From NCBI GenBank assembly GCA_021397845.1, contig CM038047.1:43431210-43495209 (forward strand): 64,000 nt of DNA. Direction: 5' to 3'. A program made the position numbers and the translations under genes. The notes under the pieces were generated by a model, which had not been told where the DNA came from, searched no databases, and was given only the letters and a program-made list of their open reading frames with translations. The stretch is from Areca catechu (Eukaryota; Streptophyta; Magnoliopsida; Arecales; Arecaceae). How positions within the stretch are numbered: the stretch's first letter is position 1; each line of letters begins with the position of its first letter. This document shows, in pieces, positions 32,440-42,600 of the stretch.

Positions 32440-34000
32440 GTATGAAAAACAAGCATCGGGGAGATAAAAATGATAAGCAATGGCATGTTGCCAGATTCTT
32501 CCTCTGTCCGGATAGTTTGTGGGTATCATTTATGAGGGCCAGATATGGTGTTATTTCTATTGATCTGAACAGGCCCTATACTTTGCCCCGGCGTTGTTCT
32601 GTTATGTGGAGGAAGATGATGACCAAGTCTTCACTGGTTACCCCTCATTTATTCTAGCTTCTGGGAGATGGTTCTTCGATCAAGTTTTTGCTCGACCCCT
32701 AGATCTCCGAAATTCCTTTGATCAGATGGCCGACCTTTATTTCTATTCACACACTGTCGATGATATCTATTACTGATCTTTTGCTTCCGGATCGCTCTCG
32801 GTGGGATCATCATGCTGTCCTTTCTATTTTTGGGAATATTCTTGGTCAGCAGGTCCTCTCTATTGTGCTGCCTGTTTTTCCTTACCCGGACTCTTTAGTT
32901 TGGCGACATTCGACTTCTTCCCGGTGCAAATGTTTGATCTGATACCCCTTGTTTGTCAGGAGCCTCCCATGACTCGCAGGTTGGCGTGGATATGGTCTTT
33001 ATCAGTTTATCCTAGAGTTTTCTTATTCTTTTGAAAACTCGCTTGGGACCGCCTCCCCACCCGAGATCTTCTTGTTCGGAGAGGCCTCTCCATGCCCACT
33101 GTTTGTTCGGCTTGTAGGTCTGAGTGGGAGTCGCAGGCCCATGTTCTGTTTCTGTGCACCTGGGCGGAGTCGGTTTGGAGACTAACGGGATTTGAATTTG
33201 TTTTCTAGCAGGACAGTGATTTGGTGGATTCTTTTCTCACATCTTTGAGCTTCGACCCGACCTGCTTCTCCACTTCTTTTATGGCTTATCTTGCTTATCA
33301 TATCTGTATCTCCAGAAATGAGTTTCTATTTAACTCTGTCAGGTACTCCCCTAGGATGATTGTTGAGAAAGCTAGGGCTTCTGCTATGGAGTTTCAGGGT
33401 TCTATTATGAGGTCTTCAGAGATCTGAGGTTCATCTTCGGCTCTGCGAGCATCCCGGAGAGTATTTGTTTCCTGGAAACCCACTCCCTTGCACACCTTCA
33501 CTGTTAGCTTCAACGGGAGCCTTCGAGATAGATAGGGGGTGCTGCCTTTGTTATCCACGATCATAGACTTGGTTTTCTTGCTACTAGGGGGCTGTCGGTT
33601 TTTGATTCCTCAGTCCCTGGAGTGGAGTTGTTGGTGGCATGGGCAGGAATTCGTTATGCCCGATATATCCTCCATCTGGACTCTTTGATTATTGAAGGAG
33701 ACTCAGCAACTATCATTTCCTGGATCAGGAAAGCGCAAAGTTCTATGTCACGCATCCCATCATTCGGGACATTGGATTTCTTCTCCAGGGATGTACTTTC
33801 ACTGCTGTTCGCCACATCTTTAGGGAGGCTAACTCGACGGCCGACTGGATTGCCTCCTTTGTAGCCTATCATGCAGGTTCTGTTTTGTGGCCATACTAGC
33901 ACTTCGCTCCGATACAGTTTAGGAATTTTGTTCTTTCTGACTTTCTAGGTTGTATTCATCTCGCTCCTCTAATTGAATACATCGTTTCATCAAAAAAAAT
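32440..34000 (+). pseudogene. L1-type LINE ORF2 3' part: zf-RVT and RNase H
   Basis: Fragment of a non-LTR retrotransposon. Reading across several frames: ASGRWFFDQVFARPL, a zf-RVT zinc region (AWDRLPTRDLLVRRGLS.. CSAC .. HVLFLCTWAESVWR, near 33040-33190) and an RVT_3-type RNase H (GAAFVIHDHRLGFLATRGLS, SLIIEGDSATIISWIRKAQS, then ADWIASFVAYHAGSVLW near 33840-33890). It ends in ATCAAAAAAAAT at 33991-34000, a short poly-A tail in plus orientation. The RT itself is absent (5' truncated). Many stops and frameshifts make it dead. Confidence 0.85.
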
Positions 34001-34215
34001 ATTTTTCAAATTAGTCATAAAATTGAAAAAATATAAAATAATTTATTTATTAAAGAAAAATTAGGAAAATCATTTGAACAATGAAATAAATTATGAATAC
34101 TTTGAAGATTTTCCAATAACTTCGTGAACTTCGTGAACATTGTTATTATGGTTTAGCCTCAAAGTGGTGGACAAAATTCAGCTGCATTTCTATTTAGAAT
34201 TTGTTATAAAAAGCC
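34001..34215. other. AT-rich sequence between LINE and Tork element
   Basis: Short non-coding stretch ending in the target site AAGCC (34211-34215) used by the Tork-like element. Nothing else recognised. Confidence 0.5.
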
Positions 34216-34233
34216 TGTTGATTTAGCAACTCA

Positions 34234-34309
<76 letters not shown>

Positions 34310-35083
34310 GTATGTATCTTTAATATAAATTTGAAATGTTTGAAAATAATTTTGTAGTGCGTGGCAGAATAAATTTAGTATAATGAAATAATTTAGAAAC
34401 ACTATAATATAAAGTTAGGAATCTGATCTAGGAGGCGGATAAAATCACTGTCTTAAAGAAGATTTGGTCCCCTTCTCGTGCGAAGACTAATTGGACGACA
34501 CGCTCTCCTCCAAAGTATAACCCGGAAGCCAGTACTCTAATGCCTATCAGTGGCACGATCTCGAATGGACGCTGATCAGCTCGTCTTCAGCCCAAAATTT
34601 AAAATGGAAAGAGAGGAAGATCTCAAAAATTGAAATGGAAGAATATGAGAATGAGAGATGGAAAGCTTGAGATATTGGATACTTTGAAGGGCTGGGGTAG
34701 AGACCTATTTATATATTCAAATCTCAGAAGAAATCTTCAAAATGCCCTCAAATAACCGTTATGGCCATTACAAGAATTAAATTCAAAATTATTTAAAATT
34801 TAAAATCGAATACAGCCAAATAATGAATAAAAAGTTATTGAAAATAAAAAAAAAAAATCACCGGACGCGCTCCGCGTGGAACACTTGCGCAGAGCGCTCG
34901 TGGAGACCGCGCGCGGAGCACCCGCGGAGACCACGCACAGAAGGCTCGCACGGAGCGTTCGCATGGAGTGCCTACAGAGACCATGCAGAATGCACGTGGA
35001 GAACACCTTGAGGCCCGCTCATAATGTGCGTGCGAGGGGGGAAAGGAGTTGTTTTGTTTTTCCTTTCCTCGGTAACGACAACA
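34216..35083 (-). repeat. 3' LTR of Tork-like element
   Basis: 868 bp, TGTTGATTTAGC..GACAACA, homologous to 54009-54798. It includes an (AT)n tract near its left end, a TATA-like TATTTATATA (34708-34717), and a GC-rich stretch of GAGCGCTCGTGGAGACCGCG-type imperfect repeats near 34865-35030. Confidence 0.92.
34237..34303. repeat. (AT)n microsatellite in Tork 3' LTR
   Basis: About 33 uninterrupted AT dinucleotides, followed by TGTATATGTATG. A homologous tract is in the other LTR at the same position. Confidence 0.97.
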
Positions 35084-35559
35084 ATCCCCCCGTAAAAAAT
35101 AAATAAATTTAAAAAAAGTTCAATATTATTAAACTCGATAAATAATATGAAACATCTGGACTTTTACTATGCTTAGTGCAAATACCTTCTAGGTTTAAAC
35201 TTTCATTTTGTATAAAATATATATAGTATGAAGAAGAGCTAATCATAATGCGGGGTAGCGCTATTTAGGCCATGAGCTTGCCTTGATTTTCATGAAAGTT
35301 ACTAGAGATTCGTAGGGTCCCATAGTCACAGCCTCACAACTACTCTTACTAAGATAGATCCTCCAAGGTACGTGCAACGGAGTCATACCTCGCTGAACTC
35401 ACAGCCTTAGATCTATTAAGAGCCATGCTCAACCAAACCATCCTACTAGAGCACCATACCATAGGAATGGGATGGAAATAGACTTCTAAAAATAGTGCTC
35501 CCAGACGTCACCTCAGAGATCGTTTTCTTTTGAACCTTAACCATGGGGTTACCATGACG

Positions 35560-35746
35560 GAAGGGATCCATTCTGGTGACTAATATATGGCTTAAGCCCC
35601 ATTGCCCTCGATATCTCAGATACCGTAGCCTTCAAAAGGCCTTTGGTCAACAGATCTGCCAGATTATATTTAGATCTTATAAACTACAGTGATATTACAT
35701 CTTTCATTTTATTTCTTACAGTTTTATATCTGATCGGGATATGATT
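35560..35746 (-). pseudogene. Tork RNase H C-terminus (left of TatA-2 insertion)
   Basis: Minus-strand reading IRYKTVRNKMKDV then YNLADLLTKGLLKATV and MGLKP matches the end of Copia RNase H. It continues directly from the fragment at 48802 across the TatA-2 insertion and TSD ATTCA. From 35084 to 35560 is the 3' non-coding end of the element, with nothing else seen. Confidence 0.7.
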
Positions 35747-35751
35747 ATTCA

Positions 35752-37545
35752 TGTTGCCGCTCCCGTCGTCGCGCCCGTGCCACGGATCCGTCGATTCCTC
35801 CTGACCGCCTGGCGAAGGAGCCTTCCTGGCTGCGGCTAACCTGCAAAAAAGGGGTTAGAAGACCCTGGCCGGGGATCCTGGCGAGGGAGCTCCGACGGTC
35901 AAGTCAGTAGACGACGGGAAGGACAGACTCTCTAGACGACCCCCGAAAGGGTTCCAGACTTAGAGAGTTTACGGGTGAGAGAGAGAAACGCTCTGGGGAC
36001 CAGAGTCTCGGTCGGGCCTCCTTGCCGAGCTCACGCTCAGTGATCCCCTCTCGGGATCTCTGGTTTTCGCTCTCCGGAGCGAGACCCTTTTGCCGCTGCT
36101 TCTCCTTTGTCCCCAGGCTTGTTCGCTTACCTTGTCGTCCCCAGATTCCTCCCTCTTTATCTCCTTTCGTCGTGCGCTTGTCTTTTCCTCCTGGGAGACT
36201 CCCCTCCCCCCGTCCTCTTCTCTTTTCCCTTTTCGGTGAAGGGGGGCCAGGCGGCTTTCCGACCTCGTCCGCCGAGCCCAGCAGGGAAAGGCAAAGACAG
36301 AAGAGAAAGAGGGAGGGCGGCGCTGGTAAGGCGGCTGGTCAGGCCTCGGGCCCAGCGAGAGCGCTCCGCTTTCCCGAGCATGGGCGCCATCCATCTATAG
36401 GGCCTGTTCTGTCAGAATCGTGCCTCTCGGCTGTGGAACTTGTCGGGCCGATGCAATTGATGTTCCGCGTGCCGCCGCCCTCCGTACGGGGCACCGTCTG
36501 GGGTTCGTACGGCCCGAGGGATGGCCTCGGGGCCCGCGACTATTCCTTGAGATCTTCTCCGTACGGGCAGCCTGACCTCGTCGAGTTGGACCCGTCTCCG
36601 GGGGCCACCTGGCGAAGAGCGAAGGACCAGCCGACCTCGGCCTAGGTGGACCCCTCCTGGGTGGACACCTGGCGAGGTGGCAGGAGGTCTCCTGGCTTCG
36701 GCCAAGGTGGACCCGGCTCCGGGGGGCCACTTGGCGAAGGGCGAAGGGCCAGCCGACCTCGGCCTAGGTGGACCCCTCCTGGGTGGACACCTGGCGAGGT
36801 GGCAGGAGGTCGCCTGGCCTCGGCCGAGGTGGACCCATCTCTGGGAGGCCACCTGGCGAAGGGGCAAAGGGTCGACCGACCTCGGCTTAGGTGGACCCCT
36901 CCTGGGTGGACACCTGGCGAGGTGGCAGGAGGTCGCCTGGCCTCGGCCGAGGTGGACCCGTCTTCGGGAGGCCACCTGGCAAAGGGGCGAAGGACCAGCC
37001 GACCTCGGCACAGGTGGACCCCTCCTGGGTGGACACCTGGCGAGGTGGCAGGAGGTCGCCTGGCCTCGGCCGAGGTGGACCCGTCTTCGGGAGGCCACCT
37101 GGCAAAGGGGCGAAGGACCAACCGACCTCGGCACGGTGGACCCCTCCTGGGTGGACACCTGGCGAGGTGCAGGAGGTCGCCTGGCTTCAGCCGAGGTGGA
37201 CCCGTCTCCGGGGGCCACCTGGCGAAGGGCGAAGGGCCAGCCGACCTCGCCTAGGTGGACCCCTCCTGGGTGGACACCTGGCGAGGTAGCAGGAGGCCGC
37301 CTGGTTTTGGCTGACCTCACTTAGGTGGACCCCTCCGAACTTGGGCGCCACCGAGGTGGTAGAGGAGCTCCGATCCGAGCTCGACCTCGGCGAGGGCGGT
37401 TTGCCTTAGAAAATTGTCGGGCGCTGTAGTCTTGCCGAACCTGGTCTTGAAGACGTGGCGCTGACTCGGCCGGAGAAACCTCCACATGGCTCGATCGCAT
37501 TCGGCGGTATCTGAGCCTGGCCACGTCACTGTCACGGCTGTAACA
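35752..37545 (-). repeat. 3' LTR of TatA-2
   Basis: 1,794 bp. Reads TGTTGCCGCTCC..GCTGTAACA on the plus strand. Close to the other LTR, with scattered substitutions (three in the first 60 bases) and repeat-unit differences. It contains the ~123-bp array at 36600-37330. A 302-residue open frame here is repeat translation. Confidence 0.95.
36600..37330. repeat. ~123-bp tandem array in TatA-2 3' LTR
   Basis: About six units with CCTCCTGGGTGGACACCTGG, CGAGGTGGCAGGAGGTCGCC and CGAGGTGGACCCGTCT. The unit is the same as in TatA-1, inverted. Single-base losses (near 37133 and 37168) shift frames between units. Confidence 0.92.
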
Positions 37546-38030
37546 GTTGCCCCCCAGCCCGCCATTCCGTCGGGGCATCGTAGAACGGAACGTCGGGATT
37601 AAATGCGGACATGACGTGGGGAGGCGAAGATCTTGCATCATAATTGCCACGATCCTCGTCGCCGTGGCTCGATGCGGCTGAAAACCTATGGGGAGCCGCC
37701 ACGCGTCGCCCACTTGCCCACAATAAATGCGTCGCTTCGAGGCAGAGGCCGTTGCTCTGCTAACGAGGCGTCGATGTCGGGCGTGCGCCCACGTGGCGAT
37801 CGTCCAGTGGCCCGAGGCGGAATGACGGGTACGGCCGCTGTCCGTTGAGTTTGAAAGGGAGGGGACTTTCCAGAACGAGGCCTTTTCCCCTTGCTTCGTG
37901 GGCGGTTTGCTGTAGGCTAACTCCTGTTGCCCTGCGCTCGTCTGGCGTATTTTCGGTGAGTGCCCTCATCTTCTCCGGCTCCCCTCCTTCTCTTTCTTTT
38001 TCTTCTTCGATCTCCGTCCTTCTCTTTTCC
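37546..38030 (+). promoter_or_regulatory. Polypurine tract and aORF upstream region (TatA-2)
   Basis: The reverse strand of 37546-37560 is the polypurine tract GGGCTGGGGGGCAAC. The rest is gene-free and precedes the aORF ATG at 38031. It has CCACAATAAATGCG (TATA-like, near 37717), CCCACGTGGCG near 37787 and a T/C-rich leader with GGTGAGTGCC near 37955, a possible leader intron donor. The antisense promoter is inferred from position. Confidence 0.45.
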
Positions 38031-40285
38031 ATGGCGCGCCGTCGCCATGTCTCTTCCAACCCAGACGAGGCCGGTCCATCCCGGCCGAGGACTCCATCTT
38101 CTTCCTCCTCAGATGATGAGACGATCCCGGAGGAGATCCGCCGGCGTCTGCAACCCGGGGGTGTCACCATTGGCATCCCTAGGGGGATCCGGCCTCCTCC
38201 GGTTGCTCCTGTCGTGCCCCTCCATTCCCTTCCTGCTCTTCCTGCTCTTCCTGCTCCTTCTCTTCCCGCCGGTCCCTCCGGTCATGCTTCCACCATGACC
38301 GAAGGCGATCTTTCTCTGCTCCGGGATGCCTATGGTATCCCGGGGTCAATTCGCTTGTTCGTTCCACGGTCCGGGGAGCGCGTCACCATGAGTGGCCCCG
38401 GCCGCATAGCCTTCTACGAAGACTTCCTCCTCGGGGGTCTTCGGTTTCCTCTGCATCCCTTCTTTCTTTCTTTCTCAGCCATTTCTGGCTTGTCCCGGCC
38501 CAGTTGGCTCCCAACGCCATCCGGGTCATCTTCTCTTTCATTATCTTTTGTCACTTCCACGGGTTCGTTGTCCGTTTCTCCCTCTTCAGGGCCTTGTTCA
38601 CCCTGAAGAAGTGCTCCACCGATGACGGTTGGTGGTATATTTCACCCCGGCCCAGGTATCTCCGGTTCGACATCCCTTCCTCGGTGAAGGGCTGGAAGAG
38701 CCAGTTTTTCTTCGCCTCAGTCGAAGACGTTGACTGGGCTGGAGTGAACCGGACCGGTCTCCGAACCGGAACTCTCGGGTCGAGTCGGCGGACCAGGAGT
38801 CCTACTCCCAGCTCCTGAGCGACGTGGTCCCGGCACTTGACGTTCTGCTTTCGGAGCAGAACCTTTTTGAGGCCGGGATCAGTCCCATCCGTGAGACGGG
38901 TGAGATTCGGCCCACTTTGACTTCTGCCGCCTTTTTCTTCATGACCGAGCCGGCTGACTTTCTGTTCCTTTGTGTTGCAGGGATGAAGTTTTCGCTGGAG
39001 AACCTCCTGGAGGGCGTAGCCCAGAGGGATGTCATCGAGGTGGACGAGCCCGCGGCGAAGAGGGCTCGTACAGAGGTGAGCCGGGAGGTCGTGACGGCGA
39101 CTGTGCCCAGCCCGACTGCCGCCGCTCCCCGCCCAGGTTGCCTTGGGGCGGGGCCGCTGACGCCTCAGTTGCGCGACCTGGGGGCGCCGCTGCTGAGAGG
39201 GCTCCACCGCCTGCAGCTCCGTCCAGCGCTGGTCCCGTCGTCGCCGCTGCCTCGATAGTGCAGCCGGTGGCCACCGCCGGCCCGTCGACCGCAGAACCAG
39301 CCGAGGGGGCGGCTGGCGCAGGAGCCGGCCTGACACCTCCGGCGCCGGTGATCATCCACCGGACTCGGTCATCCGCGACAAAGGGCTCGCGGAAAAGATC
39401 ATGGAGTACGCCTCCACCGCCCGGGACCGCCGAGCTCGGGCGGCCGGACTACGCAGATGCCCTGCTCGGGATCCTCCCGCGGCTCTTCACGGTAAGCCCG
39501 AGCTCCTTCCTTCCTTTCTGTTCTTTCAAGATCTACCTTCTTTTCTCCTGACCTGGTTTGTTTTCGTTGGTGCAGATCGGGAATGACGTTCTCCTACTGA
39601 GGAACTTCCTCGTAGGGAATGCACAAAGGGACGCCGAGAAGGAGAAAAGCTCGGCAAGCTCGCGGCCGACGTCAAAGACCTCATGGAGAAGGGGGTCGAG
39701 CTGCGAGCCAACAACCAAGCCCTCCAATCCGACCTGGCGCATTCCGAGGGGCGGAACAAGGAGCTGGAGGCCTCCTTGTCGGAGGAGAGGATCTCCCATC
39801 AGCGCCGTACCGAGGAGGACGCGGCGGAGAAGGCCCGCCTGCAGACCCATTCCCAGTGGCTGGAGTGCCAGCTGGAGGAGGCCCGGCGAGATGCAAGCGC
39901 GGCGAAGGACCGGAGTGCGTACATCAACGGACTCCTGGAGGCCGCGAAGCGGGAGGCGCAGGAAGCCGTCCCGAAATTCCGGGCTTCCGACGAGTACACG
40001 TCGGAGGTCCGGGAGGCCACCGTGGACTCCTTCCTAAAAGGGTTCCGGATGTGCCGGGAGAAGGTGGGGGCCTTCTTCCCCGAGCTCGACCTTAGCGAGG
40101 TGGTGATCGGAGGCAGAAGGCAGGGAGTCGAGAGCAGGGCCTCTGGTGCGGCCGACGCAACTCCTGCGGCGCCGTCGACTAGCGAAGTTGCGGCTCCGGA
40201 GCAGCCTCAAGAGCCGGCCGCCGTAGAAGTCGAGGATGCAATGCCTGCGCCCACGGCAGAGGGCTCCGACCCTGCACCACACTGA
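38031..40285 (+). pseudogene. aORF of TatA-2, three exons
   Basis: Same gene as at 2234-4492. Exon 1 38031-38899 (MARRRHVSS start, core MTEGDLSLLRDAYGIPGSI, PGRIAFYEDFLLGGLRFPLH). Intron 38900-38980 (GTGAGA..TTGTGTTGCAG). Exon 2 38981-39491 (starts MKFSLENLLEG, basic AAKRART patch, Ala/Pro-rich). Intron 39492-39575 (GTAAGC..GTTGGTGCAG). Exon 3 39576-40285 (coiled coil, ends EGSDPAPH, TGA 40283-40285). One-base losses near 38474, 38748, 39655 and in exon 2 break the frame. The 3' flank has CCCGGCCTGTCGGGACTCCC and ATCAATGAAAG (near 40404), possible 3'-end signals shared with TatA-1. Function unknown; PF04195-like. Confidence 0.78.
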
Positions 40286-40639
40286 GCCCGGCGCCTTCTC
40301 CCTGCTTTGTTGTCGTAGTGTCTTTTCTTTTTCCTTCTTCTGTATTTTCTTCTTTTGGGGACTCCCGGCCTGTCGGGACTCCCGGCTTGTACTGATCCCT
40401 TGTATCAATGAAAGTTTTGGTTCGATAAAATTTCGAGTTCATCCCATCTCACCTTTCTTTTTCCTTCTTTCTGAGATGTTGTCATGGAATGCTTGAAACG
40501 ATTGCAGGCCTGGTCCTTCCATTGCTCAAATCGAAGGTTGGGGCCTCCCGGATCGCGTGGCGGCAGAGTAGGCCTTAAGCGGGCCCATCTTTGGGATCGC
40601 CTTCATACTTGCGCAGGCGACAGGGTTTCTGTACCGCCT

Positions 40640-41405
40640 TCCAGGTCGAAGCCCAGGATCTCCGGACTGAGCTCGATGCCGCAGGCTTTCTCAAGCTTGC
40701 GCGGCTTGCTGAGCTGTTCTCCTGGCTTGCATGGGCGAACTGGGTTCCGCGCCACCTTCCAGGCCGAAGCCCAGGATCTCCGGACTGAGCTCGATGTCGC
40801 ATGCTTTCTCAAGCCTTGCGCGGCTTGCTGAGCTGTTCTCCGGGCTCGCATGGGCGAACTGGGTTCCGCGCCACCTTCCAGGCTGAAGCCCAGGATCTCC
40901 GGACTGAGCTCGATGCCGCAGGCTTTCTCAAGCCTTGCGCGGCTTGCTGAGCTGTTCTCCGGGCTCGCGTGGGCGAACTGGGTTCTGCGCCACCTTCCAG
41001 GCCGAAGCCCAGGATCTCCGGACTGAGCTCGATGCCGCAGGCTTTCTCAAGCCTTGCGCGGCTTGCTGAGCTGTTCTCCGGGCTCGCGTGGGCGAACTGG
41101 GTTCCGCGCCACCTTCCAGGCCGAAGCCCAGGATCTCCGGACTGAGCTCGATGCCGTAGGCTTTCTCAAGCCTTGCGCGGCTTGCTGAGCTGTTCTCCGG
41201 GCTCGCGTGGGCGAACTGGGTCCGCGCCACCTTCCAGGCCGAAGCCCAGATCTCCGGACTAGGCTCGATGCCGCAGGCTTTCTCAAGCCTTGCGCGGCTT
41301 ACTGAGCTGTTCTCTGGGCTCACATGGGCGAACTGGGTTCCGCGCCACCTTCCAGGCCGAAGCCCAGGATCTCCGGACTGAGCTCGATGCCGCAGGCTTT
41401 CTCGT
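40640..41405. repeat. ~121-bp tandem array between pol and aORF (TatA-2)
   Basis: About six and a half units built on CTTGCGCGGCTTGCTGAGCT, GGGCGAACTGGGTTCCGCGC and CCAGGATCTCCGGACTGAGC. It is the same repeat as 1500-1900, inverted and with more copies. It lies between the integrase end (41467) and the aORF 3' end (40285). Confidence 0.93.
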
Positions 41406-41466
41406 CGAAGTGAGAAGGGAGTGTTTGAAGTGGGGGAACTTTATTACAGGAGCAAGGAACCTTACA

Positions 41467-42600
41467 TTACTGATAGTACATCCTCAGGTTCGAGGCGTTC
41501 CACGTCCGGGGGAACCTGGCACCTCCCAATTCCTCCAAGTAATATGCGCCATGAGGGAGGGCCTCTGCCACCTGATATGGGCCTTCCCAGTTGGGCGAGA
41601 GCTTGCCGCATTCCCGTGGCTGGGAAGCTTCAGCGCGCCGGAGGACCAAGTCTCCGGGACGAAAAACCTTCGGCCGCACCCGGGAGTTGTAATACCTGGC
41701 CACGCGTTGCCTGTATGCCGCCATTCGAATTCGGGCTTTGTCTCTCGTTTCCTCGAGAAGGTCAAGGTTGAGCATCATCCTGGCTGGGTTTTCTGTCTCG
41801 TCATATTGCTCCACACGCAGCGTGGGTAGGCTGAGCTCGATCGGGATGACTGCCTCGGCTCCGAAGACGAGGTTGAACGGGGTTTCGTCGGTAGCCGTCC
41901 TCGGCGTGGTGTGATATGCCCAGAGGACGCTGGGGAGCTCGTCGGCCCACCTGTCCTTGGCCTGGTCCAGCCGCGTGCGGAGGCCCTGAAGGATGGTCCT
42001 GTTTGTGACTTCGGCTTCCCCATTGGTCTGGGGGTGCGCCACCGAGGTAAAGCGATGCTTGATGCCGAGGTCGCTGCAGAATTCTTCGAACTCCCGGCAG
42101 TCGAACTGGCGTCCGTTGTCAGTGACCACGGTGTGGGGGAGGCCGAAGCGGCAGACGATGGACTTCCAAAAGAACTTGGCGATGTTTGCTTCGGTGATCC
42201 TCGCCAAGGGTTCGGCCTCGACCCACTTTGTGAAGTAATCGATGGCCACTATCAAGAACTTCCGCTGTCCAGACGCCGGCGGGAATAGGCCCAGGAGGTC
42301 CATCCCCCACTGGGCGAACGGCCAGGGGGCTGAGAGCTGGGAGATTGGGTTGGAGGGCTGCCGTTGCACCGTGGCGTGGCGCTAGCACCGGTCGCATTTC
42401 TTCACGAAGTCGGCGGCGTCTTCCTTCATTGTCTCCCAGAAGTAGCCCTGATGGAGGGCCTTGTATGCCAATGCCCTGCCCCCCACGTGATTCCCGCAGA
42501 CGCCTTCGTGAATCTCCTGGAGCACAAGCTTGGCTTCCGTGGGTCCTACGCACTTGAGGAGGGGGTAGGAGTAGGATCTTTGATACAACTGCCCGTCCAT
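41467..42600 (-). pseudogene. Gypsy integrase of TatA-2
   Basis: The HHCC domain is at 42600-42382 (HEGVCGNH..CDRC), ended by a stop at 42379-42381 where TatA-1 has Gln. The core is in the next 300 residues (42369-41467): D24 in WGMDLLG, D84 in VVTDNGRQF and E120 in NGEAEV, spaced DDX35E. C-terminal domain: RPGDLVLRRAEASQ, NWEGPYQVAEALPHGAYY and a YYQ end. Apart from the one stop and the upstream frameshift it looks functional. Confidence 0.92.

Noticed and set aside
34865..35106. Small proteins in the GC-rich part of the Tork LTR
   Set aside because: Frames lie in imperfect short repeats within the LTR and differ between the two LTRs.
36412..37320. Long open frames (up to about 300 residues) on both strands in TatA LTRs
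   Set aside because: They are translations of the ~123-bp tandem repeat; the period is a multiple of three, so frames stay open on both strands. The same holds for 47640-48602 and 5121-5896.
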